Part shown: piece after piece, positions 33,135 through 44,394 of the stretch
Layout: the number at the start of each line of letters is the position of its first letter
Position numbering within the stretch: the stretch's first letter is position 1
The notes under the pieces: generated by a model
Database searches by the model: none
Told to the model about the DNA's origin: nothing
Seen by the model: the letters and a program-made list of their open reading frames with translations, nothing else
Assembly: GCA_030374805.1 (NCBI GenBank)
Contig: JARGSG010000023.1
Coordinates: 124,001-188,000 of the forward strand
Length of the DNA stretch: 64,000 bases
Reading direction: 5' to 3'
From: Gracilaria gracilis
Taxonomy: Eukaryota; Rhodophyta; Florideophyceae; Gracilariales; Gracilariaceae
Translations under genes and position numbers: made by a program

Positions 33135-33955
33135 ATGGTCGCGAGGCTCCAGAAGGACTGCGTGGCCAATGGTGCTAGTGGTGGCTCTCGAGGCGCCCCC
33201 AACCGCCTGCGAGTGGACTACAACGCCGCTAGACAGAACCAGGACCCCTTTCCTGACCCTGCACTCCTCGACCGCATCGACAATGACCAGCACGAAGACA
33301 TTGAATCTGCACTTACCGGCATGGTGGAAGGCGCACGTCGAAATGGCATGAGTGACGATCATTTGAATGAGCTGAACACCATTATCCAGGAACACAAAAA
33401 CATCTTTCGGGTCTCAATCTCAGCAGGCCCACCAGCATACATCACGCGTTTGAAGATTGAACTCACCCCAGACGCGAAGCCTGTCCGGGTAAGACTCCGC
33501 AACTACTCTCAAGAACAACGAAAGTTCCTCGAAAACTTTGTGGGAAACCTTGTCCGGACTGGAATGGTCTACGCCAACTCAACATCAGCATGGGCCAGCG
33601 CGCCTTTGATTGTTCCGAAGCCGGGCCCCGCTCGATTTCGATTCACCGTGGATCTTCGCCCAGTGAACAAGTACACCGTCAAGCATCAGTTTCCGGTGCC
33701 GAACATAGAGCAAGAACTAACGAAACTCGCAGGTTCGAAATTCTTCGCTACCTTTGATCTTTCTCATGGTTATTGGCAGTTTCCCCTCCATGAAGACTCT
33801 CAAGCGCTCCACTCCTTTGTCACCCCAGATGGGATTTTCTCGCCGACTCGCTGCACGGCACCACTAATGCAACCACCCACCTTCAATCCGTCTTATCAGA
33901 AATCTTTCCGACAGAACTCCGTCGAAAGCTCCTGTACTGGCTCGACGATATTCTG
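33135..33955 (+). pseudogene. pol: Element D reverse transcriptase, N-terminal two thirds
   Basis: Contains RFRFTVDLRPVNKYT (motif A entry), FPVPNIEQEL, FFATFDLSHGYWQFPL (catalytic Asp of motif A) and ALHSFVTPDGIFSPTR. The frame is lost near 33850-33900, and the catalytic YWLDDILL box is read one frame over (about 33939). A single indel therefore breaks RT. Confidence 0.85.
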
Positions 33956-35488
33956 TTGCACAACAACTCTGTGGATGGGCTGCTCGAGGCAATTCGAAAA
34001 CTATTCAGGTTATGTGCAGAATACTCCATACGCCTGCATCCCAGGAAATGCATCCTGTTTTCAACCTTTATTCGTTGGTGTGGAAGAATCATCACTGAAG
34101 AAGGGGTGAAATACGATCCTCGACAGCTCGAAGGCCTGCTCCGAATGGAACCTCCAACCAACGAAGCACACTTACAGCAGTTTCTTTGTGCCCTGCAATG
34201 GGTCAAGATGAGCATCCCAGACTTCTCCAACCTCACCCTACCGCTGCAACACTTTCTGGAAAAGGTGTACACGAAGGCTGGCAAGCGCACCAAGACGTCG
34301 GCGGCCAAGGTAGATCTCGCATCGCTTGGATGGTCCGACGACGAAACCAAGGCATTTAGTGCCTGCAAAGACGCTCTTGCACACAGCGTCACACTCTCTC
34401 ACAGGGACGAGAACCAGAGACTGGTAGTGTATACAGACGCTTTTGCCAACATCTGGTCTGAAATTATCACGCAAGTCCCCCTGTCCGATTTGAACAAACC
34501 CCATGAAGAACAAAGCCACAGTCCCTTGGCTTTCTCCTCTGGTCTTTTCAACTCTACACAACTAGGATGGTCAACTCTGGGAAAAGAAGCATTTGCCATT
34601 CTGTCCACGCTGGAACGAATGCATTGGATGTTTGCAATTTCAGCAGGTTTCGATCTTTACACTGATCACAACAACCTCATCTTCATCTTTGACCGGCTTT
34701 CCATCATCCCGGATCTAAGTCTACCCTCGGTTCGCAAAGTCCTTCGATGGGCAGTGAGGTTAAGTGCGTACAACTACACGTGCTTTCACATCAAAGGCAT
34801 ATTCAATGTGTGGGCAGACATGCTCACGCGTTGGGCAGCTTCACCAACAGTACGCCGTCTGGTGAAGATTCCAGTCCTACCCTCAAGCTCTGCGGAAGAC
34901 TTTTCATGGCCCACAGCTGCCGAAATTTCCACTGTACAGTCAGCAAATGATTGCTCACGGCCAGCAGGTCTACGAAAGGAAGATGGCATCTGGAAACTCA
35001 GCGATGGTGCGGTATGGATTCCAAAGACCGCTGAAAAGCTTCAGCTTCGTTTGTGCATAATCGCGCATACGGGTCCCACAGGACATCGCGGCCGCAACCT
35101 AACCAGGGCAAACCTTCGCCAACAGTTTTTCTGGCTGACACAAAGGGATGACATCCACACCTTTGTCCGCATTTGCAACCACTACATTTCCACCACTGGT
35201 GGAGAAAAAGTTCCCCGACCATTCGGTCTCGCATTTCATGGCACCGCGCCGAACGATTTGCTTCAGTTTGACTACATTGAGATTGGACCCAGCCATGGTG
35301 GAGAGAAGTATATTCTCATGCTACGGGACGATCACTCCGACTACAAGTGGCTGTTTGCATTTCACAGCATCGCAGCTGAGAACGCGGCGCAGGCGATTGT
35401 CGACTGGTGTGCAGCATTCGCTGTTCCCAATGGCCTCATGTCGGATGGTCCCTCCCATTTTCGAAACGAGACCCTGCGCTTACTCTGA
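33956..35488 (+). pseudogene. pol: Element D RT end, RNase H and integrase core
   Basis: 510 codons: RT thumb (IRLHPRKCILF, WCGRIITEEG), RNase H (LVVYTDAFANIW, GKEAFAILSTLERM, LYTDHNNLIF), then the integrase zinc region (H..GHRGRNLTRANLRQ, with a Tyr where the last Cys is expected in CNHY). The first two catalytic Asp follow, in LLQFDYIEIG and GLMSDGPSHF. It ends at a TGA (35486-35488) just before the catalytic Glu. Confidence 0.85.
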
Positions 35489-35572
35489 AAGGCTCTCCGA
35501 GTCCCTCACCACTTTACACTTCCCTACACTCCGTGGAGCAACGGCGCAGTCGAGCGCCTAGGGAGGGAAATT

Positions 35573-36370
35573 TTGCGCACGCTACGAGCGCTGACATCGG
35601 AACTACAGATGGACTTCAAGGAGTGGACCGATTTACTACCGGTAGTTCAGAGCGTCTTGAACAATTGCCCATCGCCTCACCGAACAATCACCGCGCCCGT
35701 CATCGCTTTCATGGGCATGAAGTCGACCCCCCCGATCGAATCATTTCTACGATCAACGACACAGACGGCAATTGAAATCTTAAATGCCGTTCGCGAGCGC
35801 TGTATCAACATCAAAGCCCTACAAGACGCGTGTGTTGCGCTGCATCCACTGATACAGGATGTTTTACGGAAGAATCTAGACGCATCCAGGAAGAAATCCG
35901 CCAAGGGAATTCTCCCGAACTTCGTGGAAGGAGATTTTTTTTTGGTTGCCCGCGAAGAGTTTCACGCTGGCGAAAAGTTGGCTCTGCGCTGGCGCGGCCC
36001 TCGTTGCATTCTGAAAGCACTCTCCGATTATGTTTACCAAGTAGAAAACCTCCGCAACGGATCTGCAGAGGACATACATGGATCAAGGCTCAAGTACTAT
36101 CATGACGGCTGGGTAGACACAGAGGCTATCATGTCTCATGTAATTTTGTCTGAGACCGGCATGCCAGTTGCCCGGCTGATGAAACTTGTGGAATCGCCTG
36201 AAGGGCTCATGGTACAGGTCCGCTGGAAGGGACTAGGCTCGAACGAAGACACTATTGAACGCCACTCACGCATCTACGTGGACGTCCCTGTCATGCTGAA
36301 ACGCTTGCTTAATCGCAAGAACACACCCGCCGAAATAACTCAGAAAGCTCTTCTGGAACTCGCTCTTTGA
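35573..36370 (+). pseudogene. pol: Element D integrase C-terminal part
   Basis: Same frame as 33956-35488, after the TGA. The catalytic Glu lies in the open stretch before the first Met (NGAVERLGRE, about 35540-35570). It continues through FFLVAREEFHAGEKLALRWRGP (GPY/F region) to a chromodomain-like end (VARLMKLVESPEGLMVQVRWKGL). The polypurine run AAAGAGGGGAG (36370-36380) directly precedes the 3' LTR. Confidence 0.8.
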
Positions 36371-36380
36371 AAGAGGGGAG

Positions 36381-36640
36381 TGTAGCCGTAAACGGCTTTG
36401 GGACGCCGTTTACGGATCTGCGCTGCTGGCGAAACCCAAAGAGGAATCATATTCCGCCTCAAACTACGAGCGCGTAGGTAGTAACTGCGTAGGTAGCATT
36501 GCGCAAGCAGCGCCCTAGATTAGTGTCGCTATCTTTTTTGTGCGCGCAGTAGTGGCATTTAGGCCACGTCCTGACGCCATTTCAGTAAAGAGCAGGCATC
36601 GACCTTCATCATCAACGAACAACTCGCGTAATTTGCTATA
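36381..36640 (+). repeat. Element D 3' LTR
   Basis: 260 bp, paired with 31296-31555, ending GCTATA (the CA is mutated to TA), followed by CTTTT. Confidence 0.9.
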
Positions 36641-36645
36641 CTTTT

Positions 36646-37440
36646 GCTTGCAATGTAATTTGTAAGCTTAAGCAGGAATTTTCAAATAGATTTCATACTT
36701 TTACTTGAAAGTGAGTGATTTTGCACGTTTTTGGGCAAATAGAACCATTTTTCTCTATTTTATCTTTTAAATCACTAGTAACTTTATTACAATGCACAAA
36801 AACTAAAAATATTTAACAAAAGTTTTTTTAACCCTTTTGAACTAAAAAGCTTATGCTAATTTTAATAGATATATGCAGCAAATACTGTTGTCTGAATGAT
36901 TTCATGACACTATAAGAATGGCTCCTAATTTGGCATATGTTGGATTTCGCTGCTCTCCAGCAAGATAGGCATGAGAAAAAAGTAAATTGTGACTCTTTAT
37001 GAAAGTACTAAGCCTCACGAAAATATTTTGTTCGGAGAGCACGTCTTAGAGCCTTAAGTTTTAAATTTTATCTCTAAACTTTGTTTGTTTGTTCTTTTGT
37101 TGCTTGGTTTTCAAGAAAATATTGTGACGGACGGGAAGATATCAAAACTTTCCCTAAAGTGTGAGAAAATATTAATATTGTGCCCAGCGTTAGATTTACG
37201 TTACTCTCAAGTAAGGACGACCATCATACACGGCTCGCATTTTGAAATTTTTCATGAGAACCAGGACGACAACAAACACGCTATCAACATGGCACTGGAG
37301 CGCAATTTGAGCTCTCGGGATGGTTGTTTTTCCGAGGCGGAGTTTCGGGAAAATAGCATTCCCTCGCGCTCATACTCTCGTGCCAGATGGTAAACCTTAT
37401 ATGTCTATCTCAGTAGATCTAAGAATTTTTCGGTTCAATA
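36646..37440. other. AT-rich intergenic DNA
   Basis: No recognisable gene. A short reading at 37085-37393 has no motifs. Confidence 0.4.
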
Positions 37441-38297
37441 ATCGCAAAGCTTTTAATAGGAAGACAAAGCTATGTGTTTTGAGCTAAAGTCTAGATTGAT
37501 CAGTCAAAATCTGCAGGAAAACTAGTTATCTGCATATTTTTGGTATTCTCTTTCAAAACTGGCGTAGCTACCAAATCTACCGCATATACATAGAATACTT
37601 ACAGCTGTGTCAAAAAAAGGGTCATTGAGCAGCATTTTCACTTTTACAAATGCGCCGTGTCACACGGCGCATTTTGTTGCCTTTCTGGACAGATCAGCTG
37701 TTTGGATCATTCCACTGCCAACAAATAAAATTACTAAGAAAAAAAACGTCCATAGTTCGCCCATTCTGGATCTTCAATCATGCTGACTCTTAGAATTGCT
37801 TTTCTTTCTAACAACCTTCTACAATGTTTTTCTACCCTTCTTACCAATTATTTGGTACCGTTAATTATAGCTTATCTGTAAAACAGATGTTAAAACGTTT
37901 TTTGCTTCCGATTTGTAGAATTTGGTTTAGTGCCAATGTGGTTTTGAAGAGACCAAGAAATTGTCCTAAACTACCAATACCTTGAATAAGACAGTACAGA
38001 ACGCTCCAGTAAACGTCATTCTTAGAAGTGCCTATTTTTTGACTTCTTTGACTGATTTCTGCCAAAAACGCTTGACTATATGACTTCCAACCATGTAAAT
38101 AAGTAGTCAAAAAATACGACCCTGACTAAACCACAAAGATCTCTCTTATTTATATTTCAAAAGACTTCTCTCAATTACAAGTTTTAACCAAACATATTAT
38201 ACATTCCAAAATCTAAGAACTGAATAAAAATCTCATCTAGTTATCAAAGAGCTTTGCGACCATTTCTTACGAGAAGCTTGCTTCTCGAAGCTCTAAT
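37441..38297 (+). repeat. R2 repeat, copy 1
   Basis: About 857 bp, closely similar and collinear with 47587-48448. It begins ATCGCAAAGCTTTTA. Near the end it has AGCTTTGCGACC, so a GCAAAGCT inverted pair brackets most of it, as in a non-autonomous DNA transposon. It contains the hairpin at 37648-37674. Non-coding and AT-rich. Confidence 0.8.
37648..37674. other. Near-perfect palindrome in R2 copy 1
   Basis: AAATGCGCCGTGT, one central C, then ACACGGCGCATTT: 13-bp arms without mismatch. The identical 27-mer occurs in R2 copy 2 although the surrounding sequence has diverged. Confidence 0.85.
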
Positions 38298-38653
38298 AAT
38301 AATATTATTTTCCACTCCTTGACGCCGCACTAGAGGGTCAGCTGTTTGGCACGTCACGTGCGTGTGCGTTGTCTAATTTTTGGGATTGGGCCAAACGAAG
38401 TTCTCATGCGTGCACTGCATTTCATTGGCTGCGTTCCGGTGTGGTGCGTTGTAGAATTTCTAATTCGCAGAGATCATTGGTGGCGCCGCTCGTTCTCTTT
38501 CTCGCGTCTGTCGCTTGTCAGCTCCGGCAGCACATCGTTTTCCTCGCTCGTATTTGACCCTCTCTATCCTTCTTCAGCACTCATCTCCAACGCAACCTTG
38601 CCCACACTTTCATCTTGAGTCTGTAGCCAATCGCAGACACTCATTCTCCTTCC

Positions 38654-41600
38654 ATGTGTTCAAACGCATCTTCCGCGCAGACGCCGTCGTTCGATCTCTT
38701 TCTTAGCCATGCCGGCGAGGACAAGGAAACAATCGCCCGTCCATTGTATGAACGACTTAGCGCACGTGGCGTCTCCATCTTCTTCGACGTCGAGTCCTTC
38801 CGCCTCGGCGACCATTCCCCACACGTTATGGACTACGCCATGCAAACCGCTCCTGTCGGCGTCTTTATCATGAGTCCCGAGTTTATTGCCAAGGAATGGC
38901 CCGTGCGTGAGCTTATTTGTTTCGTCAAACGTTACGACCGCGCTGCAGCCGCCGGAAATACGCCTCCGTTGCTTATCCCTGTGTTTTACCGTCTTAAGAC
39001 GCGTGACTGCCGCGACCCAGCCATCCTTGATACCTACAGCACCATCTTTCTTCAGCACGGGCTCTTCAAGCGTGCCATGGATGGTAGAGTTCCTCTTCAA
39101 GACGTTTCGCATGCATTGCACACAGCCGCTACAGTGTGGAGCATCGAAAACGACCTCGGCGCATCTAACCGCGACCGTCCGAACATGGCCTCCACCAGAG
39201 AATCTTTCCTTCACATGATACAGAGTAGAATCTTAGAACGCCTCCGAAATGAGAGACCTGACTTGGCGGATAAATACCACCTACTCGAGCGCGAGACGGC
39301 CTCTCAAAATGAACCAAAGTTCGAAAAGGGTGGCACTGCTCCGCCCAACCCCCCAAGACTCACTCTGGACTACGATTCCCCAGATACGTTTGAAGGAAAG
39401 TTAAAGGCTGCTGTACTTGAACGTTCGGCACATAAAGTTCTTGCAGTCGTGGCGGTTGGTCGAGGTGGAGTAGGGAAGTCTTGTGCACTCCGGGGCTTAA
39501 ACGATGTATCGGATGTCCAGTCGAGGTTCCCAGATGGTGTGCAGTTCATGCGTCTTGGCAAAGATGCTGGAATTGATGTGCTCATTCAGGAGATAGCCCG
39601 GGTTGTTGAAGCGACAGGCAGTGAACGGCTTGGAAGCAACATACGCAGTGTGAAACCATTACAGAACGCTGTGGATAAGGCGAGAAAATGGTTCGCGCCC
39701 TACACATGCCTATTTCTTGTTGATGATGTTTGGATGGCGAACGGATTTGACGCAAATACGTTTTCCGTGTTGGCTTACATGATAAACAAAGACAGCCGCC
39801 TTGTGTACACAACCAGAGAGAAAGAACTTGCGGAGGAAGCTGACAAATTCATACATTTTGGCCCAAGGAAAACTGAAGCTTCGCGAGTTATGTTCCTGAA
39901 ACACTCAGGGATGCAGCACTGCACTATTAACAAGAAGGGAAACATAGACGCAATGGAGCGGATACTAGAAGCGTGTGTGGGTATTCCTTTACTGCTCGCT
40001 GTGACTGCGTCAGGCGTTCGAGAGTATTTTTCATTGTTGAAAGGACCCAAAGAAGATGCTCTGCATTTGTATGATGATAAACTGCAGAGGAATCCGGATA
40101 CAATGATTGAGGGCAAAGTGACGGGATATGGACTGGTCCGGAATGTCACAAGTGCATCTATGTCAGTATTGGAGCTTCGTTGGGAGGAGAAAGCGAAGCC
40201 GGAGAGCTTTCCATTGTCTATTCGAGAGATGCATTGGTCTCTGTGTGTACTTCAGAAACAGCAAGAGGTGCCGGTGTCGATGCTGCGACGGCTATGGGGT
40301 CTGAGAGAAGAGACGAGCGCTTTAAAAGTGATGAAAGCGCTCCATTCGGTTGCAGTTGTGGATGTCGCAATCCCAGAGAACAAGGGAGAGCGGAGTTCAG
40401 TGTTACGTGTTCACGATGATATTCTTGACGCGCTCTATTTTGATACGAAGGATGAGAAACAACGGCATTTCAAGCGCTTGTTGGACAACTACTGTAGTGG
40501 CAGTGGTGACGCTGTTGAGTCTGAAGCGACAATGGTTTCTGGGGATACCGATGAAAGAGAAACAAGAAGCTCCGGTGCTTGGTTCAACCTGAAGCGTTTA
40601 CGTCGCTGGATATCGAGCGTGAATGAGGGAGAGGTTGCGGACGAACTGGCGATTGTAAACTGTACAACCGAACGAAAGAGAATGGAATGGTGGAATGTGG
40701 TAGATGATGACGAATATCTTGAGAGAAACGTTTGTCGACTGCTGCATGAAGCTGGAGAGTATGATGAATTGATTTGGTTGTTGTTAAAACCGCAATGGAT
40801 AGTGAAGCGTATGCAGACTGGTGGAGTTTTTGGCGTTGAGAGTGACATTTCCATAGGCAAACAGGCTGTGGATTGCTCTGATATGGAAAGAAAGCAGGAG
40901 AAGAAGAGGTCTCTTGGAGTCATTGCTCATGCAGTACGATTGAGTTATCCTGTCGTGATGGAGAACGCTCGAGAAGCACACTTTCAGCTGTATGGACGTC
41001 TTGTAGGTTACTCGGATAAGTGTGAGGTTACACGGAGGTTTGTGAAGGAGATTGAAGAGATTGCAGAGAGACCATGGTTGAAGGCAAAGAGAGGTTTCTT
41101 GACAGCTGCAGGAGGGGCTGTTTTGGAAAGTATTTCAGTGGGAGGGTATGTTTTTATGGTGTTGAAGAAGGGGAACGATCTGAGGGTGATCTGCGAAAGG
41201 GATAGTGCTTTGCAAATAGTGAAGTATAATGTGAAGTACGGAAGTCGAAGCACAACTGAAATTGCAGAACGTTTTCAGGCGGTTGCAATGTCAAACGATG
41301 GACAAACAGTTGTATGGGTGGATGATGACGGTGATGTGAAGAAGTGGGACGCTGAGTTGAGTGTGGAGACTGTGATAGGACAGAGCACGGCTTCGAGTTT
41401 GTGCATTTGTGTGAGCGAGGACTCAAGATGGGTTGCATGTGGGCTTCGATACACTGGAAAGGTGTTAGTATGGGACCTGCTGAGCGATGACGCGCCTCGT
41501 GAAATGGAAACTGAGGCACGACAGGATGTGAACTGTGTCGCTGTGAGTGGGAGTGGAAGAAAGGTTGTGTGTGGATTGCGGTACGGCGCGATATGGATAT

Positions 41601-42835
41601 GGAACATGGAGAACGGAGAAGCGGTTTATGACTCGCTATTGGGACATGGAATTGAGTTACAGTGTTTGGCGTTTAGTGAGAATGGGAAAGAGATTGCTTC
41701 CGGATATTTGGATGGAAGTATCCGCGTTTTGCATGCAGACAGTGCGAGATGCTCGGCCGTCACTGAACTTGGAGATGGCGTGACAGATGTAGCGTTTGAT
41801 GCCGAAGACAAGAAGATTCTGTGGGGATCGCAAACCGGAACGTTTGGGTTTTGGAAGCATGGGGATGAGGGCGCCGTGACGACAGTGGTTGGCGAGGGGA
41901 AAAAGATTTCATACGTAGGAGTATCTGAAGAAGGCTTAGAGGCACTGTTTGGGGATGAGGACGGAATCGTTCGAGTGTGGGATATGAAAGACGGGCAAGC
42001 GGAGATTGAGAGTGGCGGCGGTGAAGACGGGCATGACGAGGAGATAGAGTGCGCGGCCGTGAGTGCGGACGGGACACGCATCGCGTCGGGGTCGCGGGAC
42101 GGGACGATTCGGCTGTGGGATGGCGAGAGCGGCGCGCTGCTGCCAGAGGCGCTGCGCGGGCACAGCGGGGCGGTGGTGTCTGTTTCGTTGAGCGCGGACG
42201 GGCGGCGGCTCGTGTCCGGCGGTGACGACGTCACGGTTCGAGTGTGGGACGTGCGCAGTGCGCGCGCCGTCGGCGAGCCGCTGCGCGGCCACAAGTGGGG
42301 CGTGTCATGCGTGGCAATTAGCGCCAACGGCGCTCGCGCCGCCTCGGGCGGGTCGTTTGGGGAGTTGCGCGTGTGGGACACGCAGCGCGGCGCCGCCGTC
42401 GGCGCGCCGCTGCGCGGCCTCGAGCACAGGGTCACGTGCGTGGGCATGTCCGACGACGGCGCGCGCGTGGCGTCGGCGTCGGGTGACAAGACGCTGCTCG
42501 TGTGGGACGTGGAGGCGCACGTGGCCACGCAGCGCTTCTCCCTCCGCGGTTATCCACGTGTCGTTTCGCTGCGCAGCGCAGGCGCCGTCGTTTGGCTTGG
42601 CGACGATGGCAGCGCGCACGTGTGCAGTTTGGAGCATTCCACATGTGTGCCGCACCCGCAGCCGCTGCCGCCCTGTCCATGGGGCTCGACCGAAATGGAG
42701 CTCGAGCTCAACGACTCGCAACACCATCGTCTGTGGCTCGGCTCAACAGATGTTGGAACGCTTTGCCGCAGCTGCAAGCTCGGCTTTTTTTACCAATCTC
42801 GCCGTGGGCTTCGATTCTGTCAAGTGCAGCAGTAA
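38654..42835 (+). CDS. TIR - NB-ARC - helical - WD40 receptor
   Basis: 1393 codons, intronless, ATG at 38654. The TIR domain (about residues 12-145) starts FDLFLSHAGED and has Glu86 in WPVREL, at the position of the NAD-cleaving glutamate of plant TIRs. NB-ARC: P-loop GRGGVGKS (269-276), Walker B LFLVDDVW (about 353-360), TTRE sensor (about 382), GIPL (about 442) and a VHDD box replacing MHD (His587). Residues 600-850 include RLLHEAGEYDELIWLL, resembling the helical domain between NB-ARC and WD40 in APAF-1. At least ten WD40-like repeats follow (about 860-1310). The last four have intact LRGH and VWD ends and very GC-rich codons. By family logic it is a ligand-triggered oligomerising switch with TIR output, acting in the cytosol in immunity or cell death. 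The ligand is unknown. All key motifs look intact, unlike the surrounding elements. Confidence 0.92.
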   Translation: MCSNASSAQTPSFDLFLSHAGEDKETIARPLYERLSARGVSIFFDVESFRLGDHSPHVMDYAMQTAPVGVFIMSPEFIAKEWPVRELICFVKRYDRAAAAGNTPPLLIPVFYRLKTRDCRDPAILDTYSTIFLQHGLFKRAMDGRVPLQDVSHALHTAATVWSIENDLGASNRDRPNMASTRESFLHMIQSRILERLRNERPDLADKYHLLERETASQNEPKFEKGGTAPPNPPRLTLDYDSPDTFEGKLKAAVLERSAHKVLAVVAVGRGGVGKSCALRGLNDVSDVQSRFPDGVQFMRLGKDAGIDVLIQEIARVVEATGSERLGSNIRSVKPLQNAVDKARKWFAPYTCLFLVDDVWMANGFDANTFSVLAYMINKDSRLVYTTREKELAEEADKFIHFGPRKTEASRVMFLKHSGMQHCTINKKGNIDAMERILEACVGIPLLLAVTASGVREYFSLLKGPKEDALHLYDDKLQRNPDTMIEGKVTGYGLVRNVTSASMSVLELRWEEKAKPESFPLSIREMHWSLCVLQKQQEVPVSMLRRLWGLREETSALKVMKALHSVAVVDVAIPENKGERSSVLRVHDDILDALYFDTKDEKQRHFKRLLDNYCSGSGDAVESEATMVSGDTDERETRSSGAWFNLKRLRRWISSVNEGEVADELAIVNCTTERKRMEWWNVVDDDEYLERNVCRLLHEAGEYDELIWLLLKPQWIVKRMQTGGVFGVESDISIGKQAVDCSDMERKQEKKRSLGVIAHAVRLSYPVVMENAREAHFQLYGRLVGYSDKCEVTRRFVKEIEEIAERPWLKAKRGFLTAAGGAVLESISVGGYVFMVLKKGNDLRVICERDSALQIVKYNVKYGSRSTTEIAERFQAVAMSNDGQTVVWVDDDGDVKKWDAELSVETVIGQSTASSLCICVSEDSRWVACGLRYTGKVLVWDLLSDDAPREMETEARQDVNCVAVSGSGRKVVCGLRYGAIWIWNMENGEAVYDSLLGHGIELQCLAFSENGKEIASGYLDGSIRVLHADSARCSAVTELGDGVTDVAFDAEDKKILWGSQTGTFGFWKHGDEGAVTTVVGEGKKISYVGVSEEGLEALFGDEDGIVRVWDMKDGQAEIESGGGEDGHDEEIECAAVSADGTRIASGSRDGTIRLWDGESGALLPEALRGHSGAVVSVSLSADGRRLVSGGDDVTVRVWDVRSARAVGEPLRGHKWGVSCVAISANGARAASGGSFGELRVWDTQRGAAVGAPLRGLEHRVTCVGMSDDGARVASASGDKTLLVWDVEAHVATQRFSLRGYPRVVSLRSAGAVVWLGDDGSAHVCSLEHSTCVPHPQPLPPCPWGSTEMELELNDSQHHRLWLGSTDVGTLCRSCKLGFFYQSRRGLRFCQVQQ

Positions 42836-43407
42836 TCGATCCTCAAAACCGTTTAAACCATTGTTATTGATGCAGCCAATATTTCTCCGACTTTTGCTCA
42901 AGTCTTGCTCACTGCGAATACGAACGAGAGCCCGCCACGCGCCGCAGGGCCAGCACACAGGAGACAGCAATGCAAATGCCTCGCACGCTGTTGGTATAAA
43001 GTACACGTGGCCCTCAAGAATACGTGTACATATCTCAAAAAGAGACATTCCATACCGTCTCGGCTAGGAGCACTTGACAAGTGGCCCACTATGTCGCAAC
43101 AGCTGAACAAACAACGAACAAAAAACGTCTAACGATAGCAAACAAATCACCACTGCATCCGACACGGCCCCAGGTCCCCGACGCTTGAGCCAGTCCGCAG
43201 CGTGCGCAATCTCCCTCGACAACACACTCTGCCATGTCCCGGATGCACATACACACTCGTCAGCGTCAAATAACTCCCTTCGGGTCCATCGACACGAACA
43301 GCGCTCCAGTCCAAACAGTTTTTCAAACGCGACACTGCGCCGAACCGTGTAGTACAGTCTCCCTACAATTCATGTGTTTCACTGCCTAATCGCCGCCAAC
43401 GTGATTA
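42836..43407. other. Downstream region of the receptor gene
   Basis: No supported gene. Readings that overlap the receptor end in other frames are GC-rich shadows. Confidence 0.4.
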
Positions 43408-43593
43408 ATGGCTTGTGCTGCCATCCAATCTGTACTGCATACTTTGGAGCCCGAAAGAGAACAAATCAGGAAAGCTGCGTTGGAGCTTCGTGGTTCCTTT
43501 TCGAGGAGTGGCCTCTTCCCTGCCACGCTCCGTGATATGACTGCTGATTCTCAATTCCAAAATGACATCAAAGCAATTACAGGTGGTGCTTGA
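43408..43593 (+). CDS. Small hypothetical protein, 61 codons
   Basis: ATG-started reading of helical character (HTLEPEREQIRKAALELRG), without signal peptide or known motif. It is kept only because composition looks protein-like and it lies in the gene island. It could be chance. Confidence 0.25.
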   Translation: MACAAIQSVLHTLEPEREQIRKAALELRGSFSRSGLFPATLRDMTADSQFQNDIKAITGGA

Positions 43594-44394
43594 ACGGGAG
43601 AATAAGCGATTGATTTGGTTATAGACGCTTTTTGGGAAACAAAGGCCTTTTGAGTGTACAACAAGAGGAAAGATTATGAGTCTAGGTGGAAACTCAACAA
43701 GGAGAGAACGATGCCAAAAACGAATGACGAGGTGTTTGTGTTCAGCAGAAGTCGGGGAAAATCATCAAGGGGCTCTATCAGGCGAAAAGGAACATGACGG
43801 ACATCGGGAACAACACATGCGATGGTCAATAGCGTCGACTTCATGTTGGTTATCATACATATTTGCTAGCGCCACAAATGGTGGCAGTTCTCAACATTTC
43901 CGGTTGAATCAGTGTTTGGCAGCTCTCCATATAAGGCTACCAGACAATTGCTAGATACCGACATCTGCACAGAAGTTCATTGTTTTGGAACAAGTGATCC
44001 ACCTCCGAAGAAAGCATCTGGTTGGAGCTTTTACGACAAAGGTTACGATGGCAGGCAGTATCTTCATCCCTTGTATTTGTGCCATCACTTGCTTGTCCTG
44101 GCTTTGAGATCGCGTGCGAACATCTAAGAACAGCTATATAATGTCTAAAACCTTGTTTTCGAAACACTCTTGAATAGCCACTGCAGGATTTCTTTCTCTC
44201 ATTCTGTTGGAGTCACCCCCTTTGGTTGGAAACGTTTACTACATCATGTCTGGGATTCAGTTTGATATCTCCCTGTGAAACCCATACTGCTGTCAAGTAA
44301 TCTGTGCTTTAAAAATGCCAACATGCTGAAAAAAAGTGAGCCAGAATGGTTGCCTAACCATCTGCCAAGAATATGAGTCGCGCCAGCCGACTTG
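43594..44394. other. Intergenic DNA upstream of the secreted peptide gene
   Basis: Short overlapping readings in several frames (43676-44127), none with recognisable content. Confidence 0.35.

Larger units (their letters stand above)
31296..36640 (+). mobile_element. Element D: complete Ty3/gypsy LTR retrotransposon
   Basis: 5345 bp with two 260-bp LTRs and a perfect CTTTT duplication (31291-31295 and 36641-36645). Gag-protease, RT, RNase H and integrase are read in gypsy order on the plus strand. Stops and one frameshift interrupt pol. It belongs to a different lineage from A, B and C: the LTR is much shorter and there is no antisense gene. Confidence 0.92.

Noticed and set aside
38660..39214. 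184-codon minus-strand reading opposite the TIR domain
   Set aside because: Shadow of a clear TIR coding region.
41626..42528. 300-codon minus-strand reading inside the receptor gene
   Set aside because: Low-complexity Ser/Pro product caused by GC-rich WD40 codons. The plus-strand domains are unambiguous.
42222..43067. 281-codon plus-strand reading overlapping the end of the receptor
   Set aside because: Ala/Arg/Cys-rich frame shadow of the GC-rich WD40 region with no motif.
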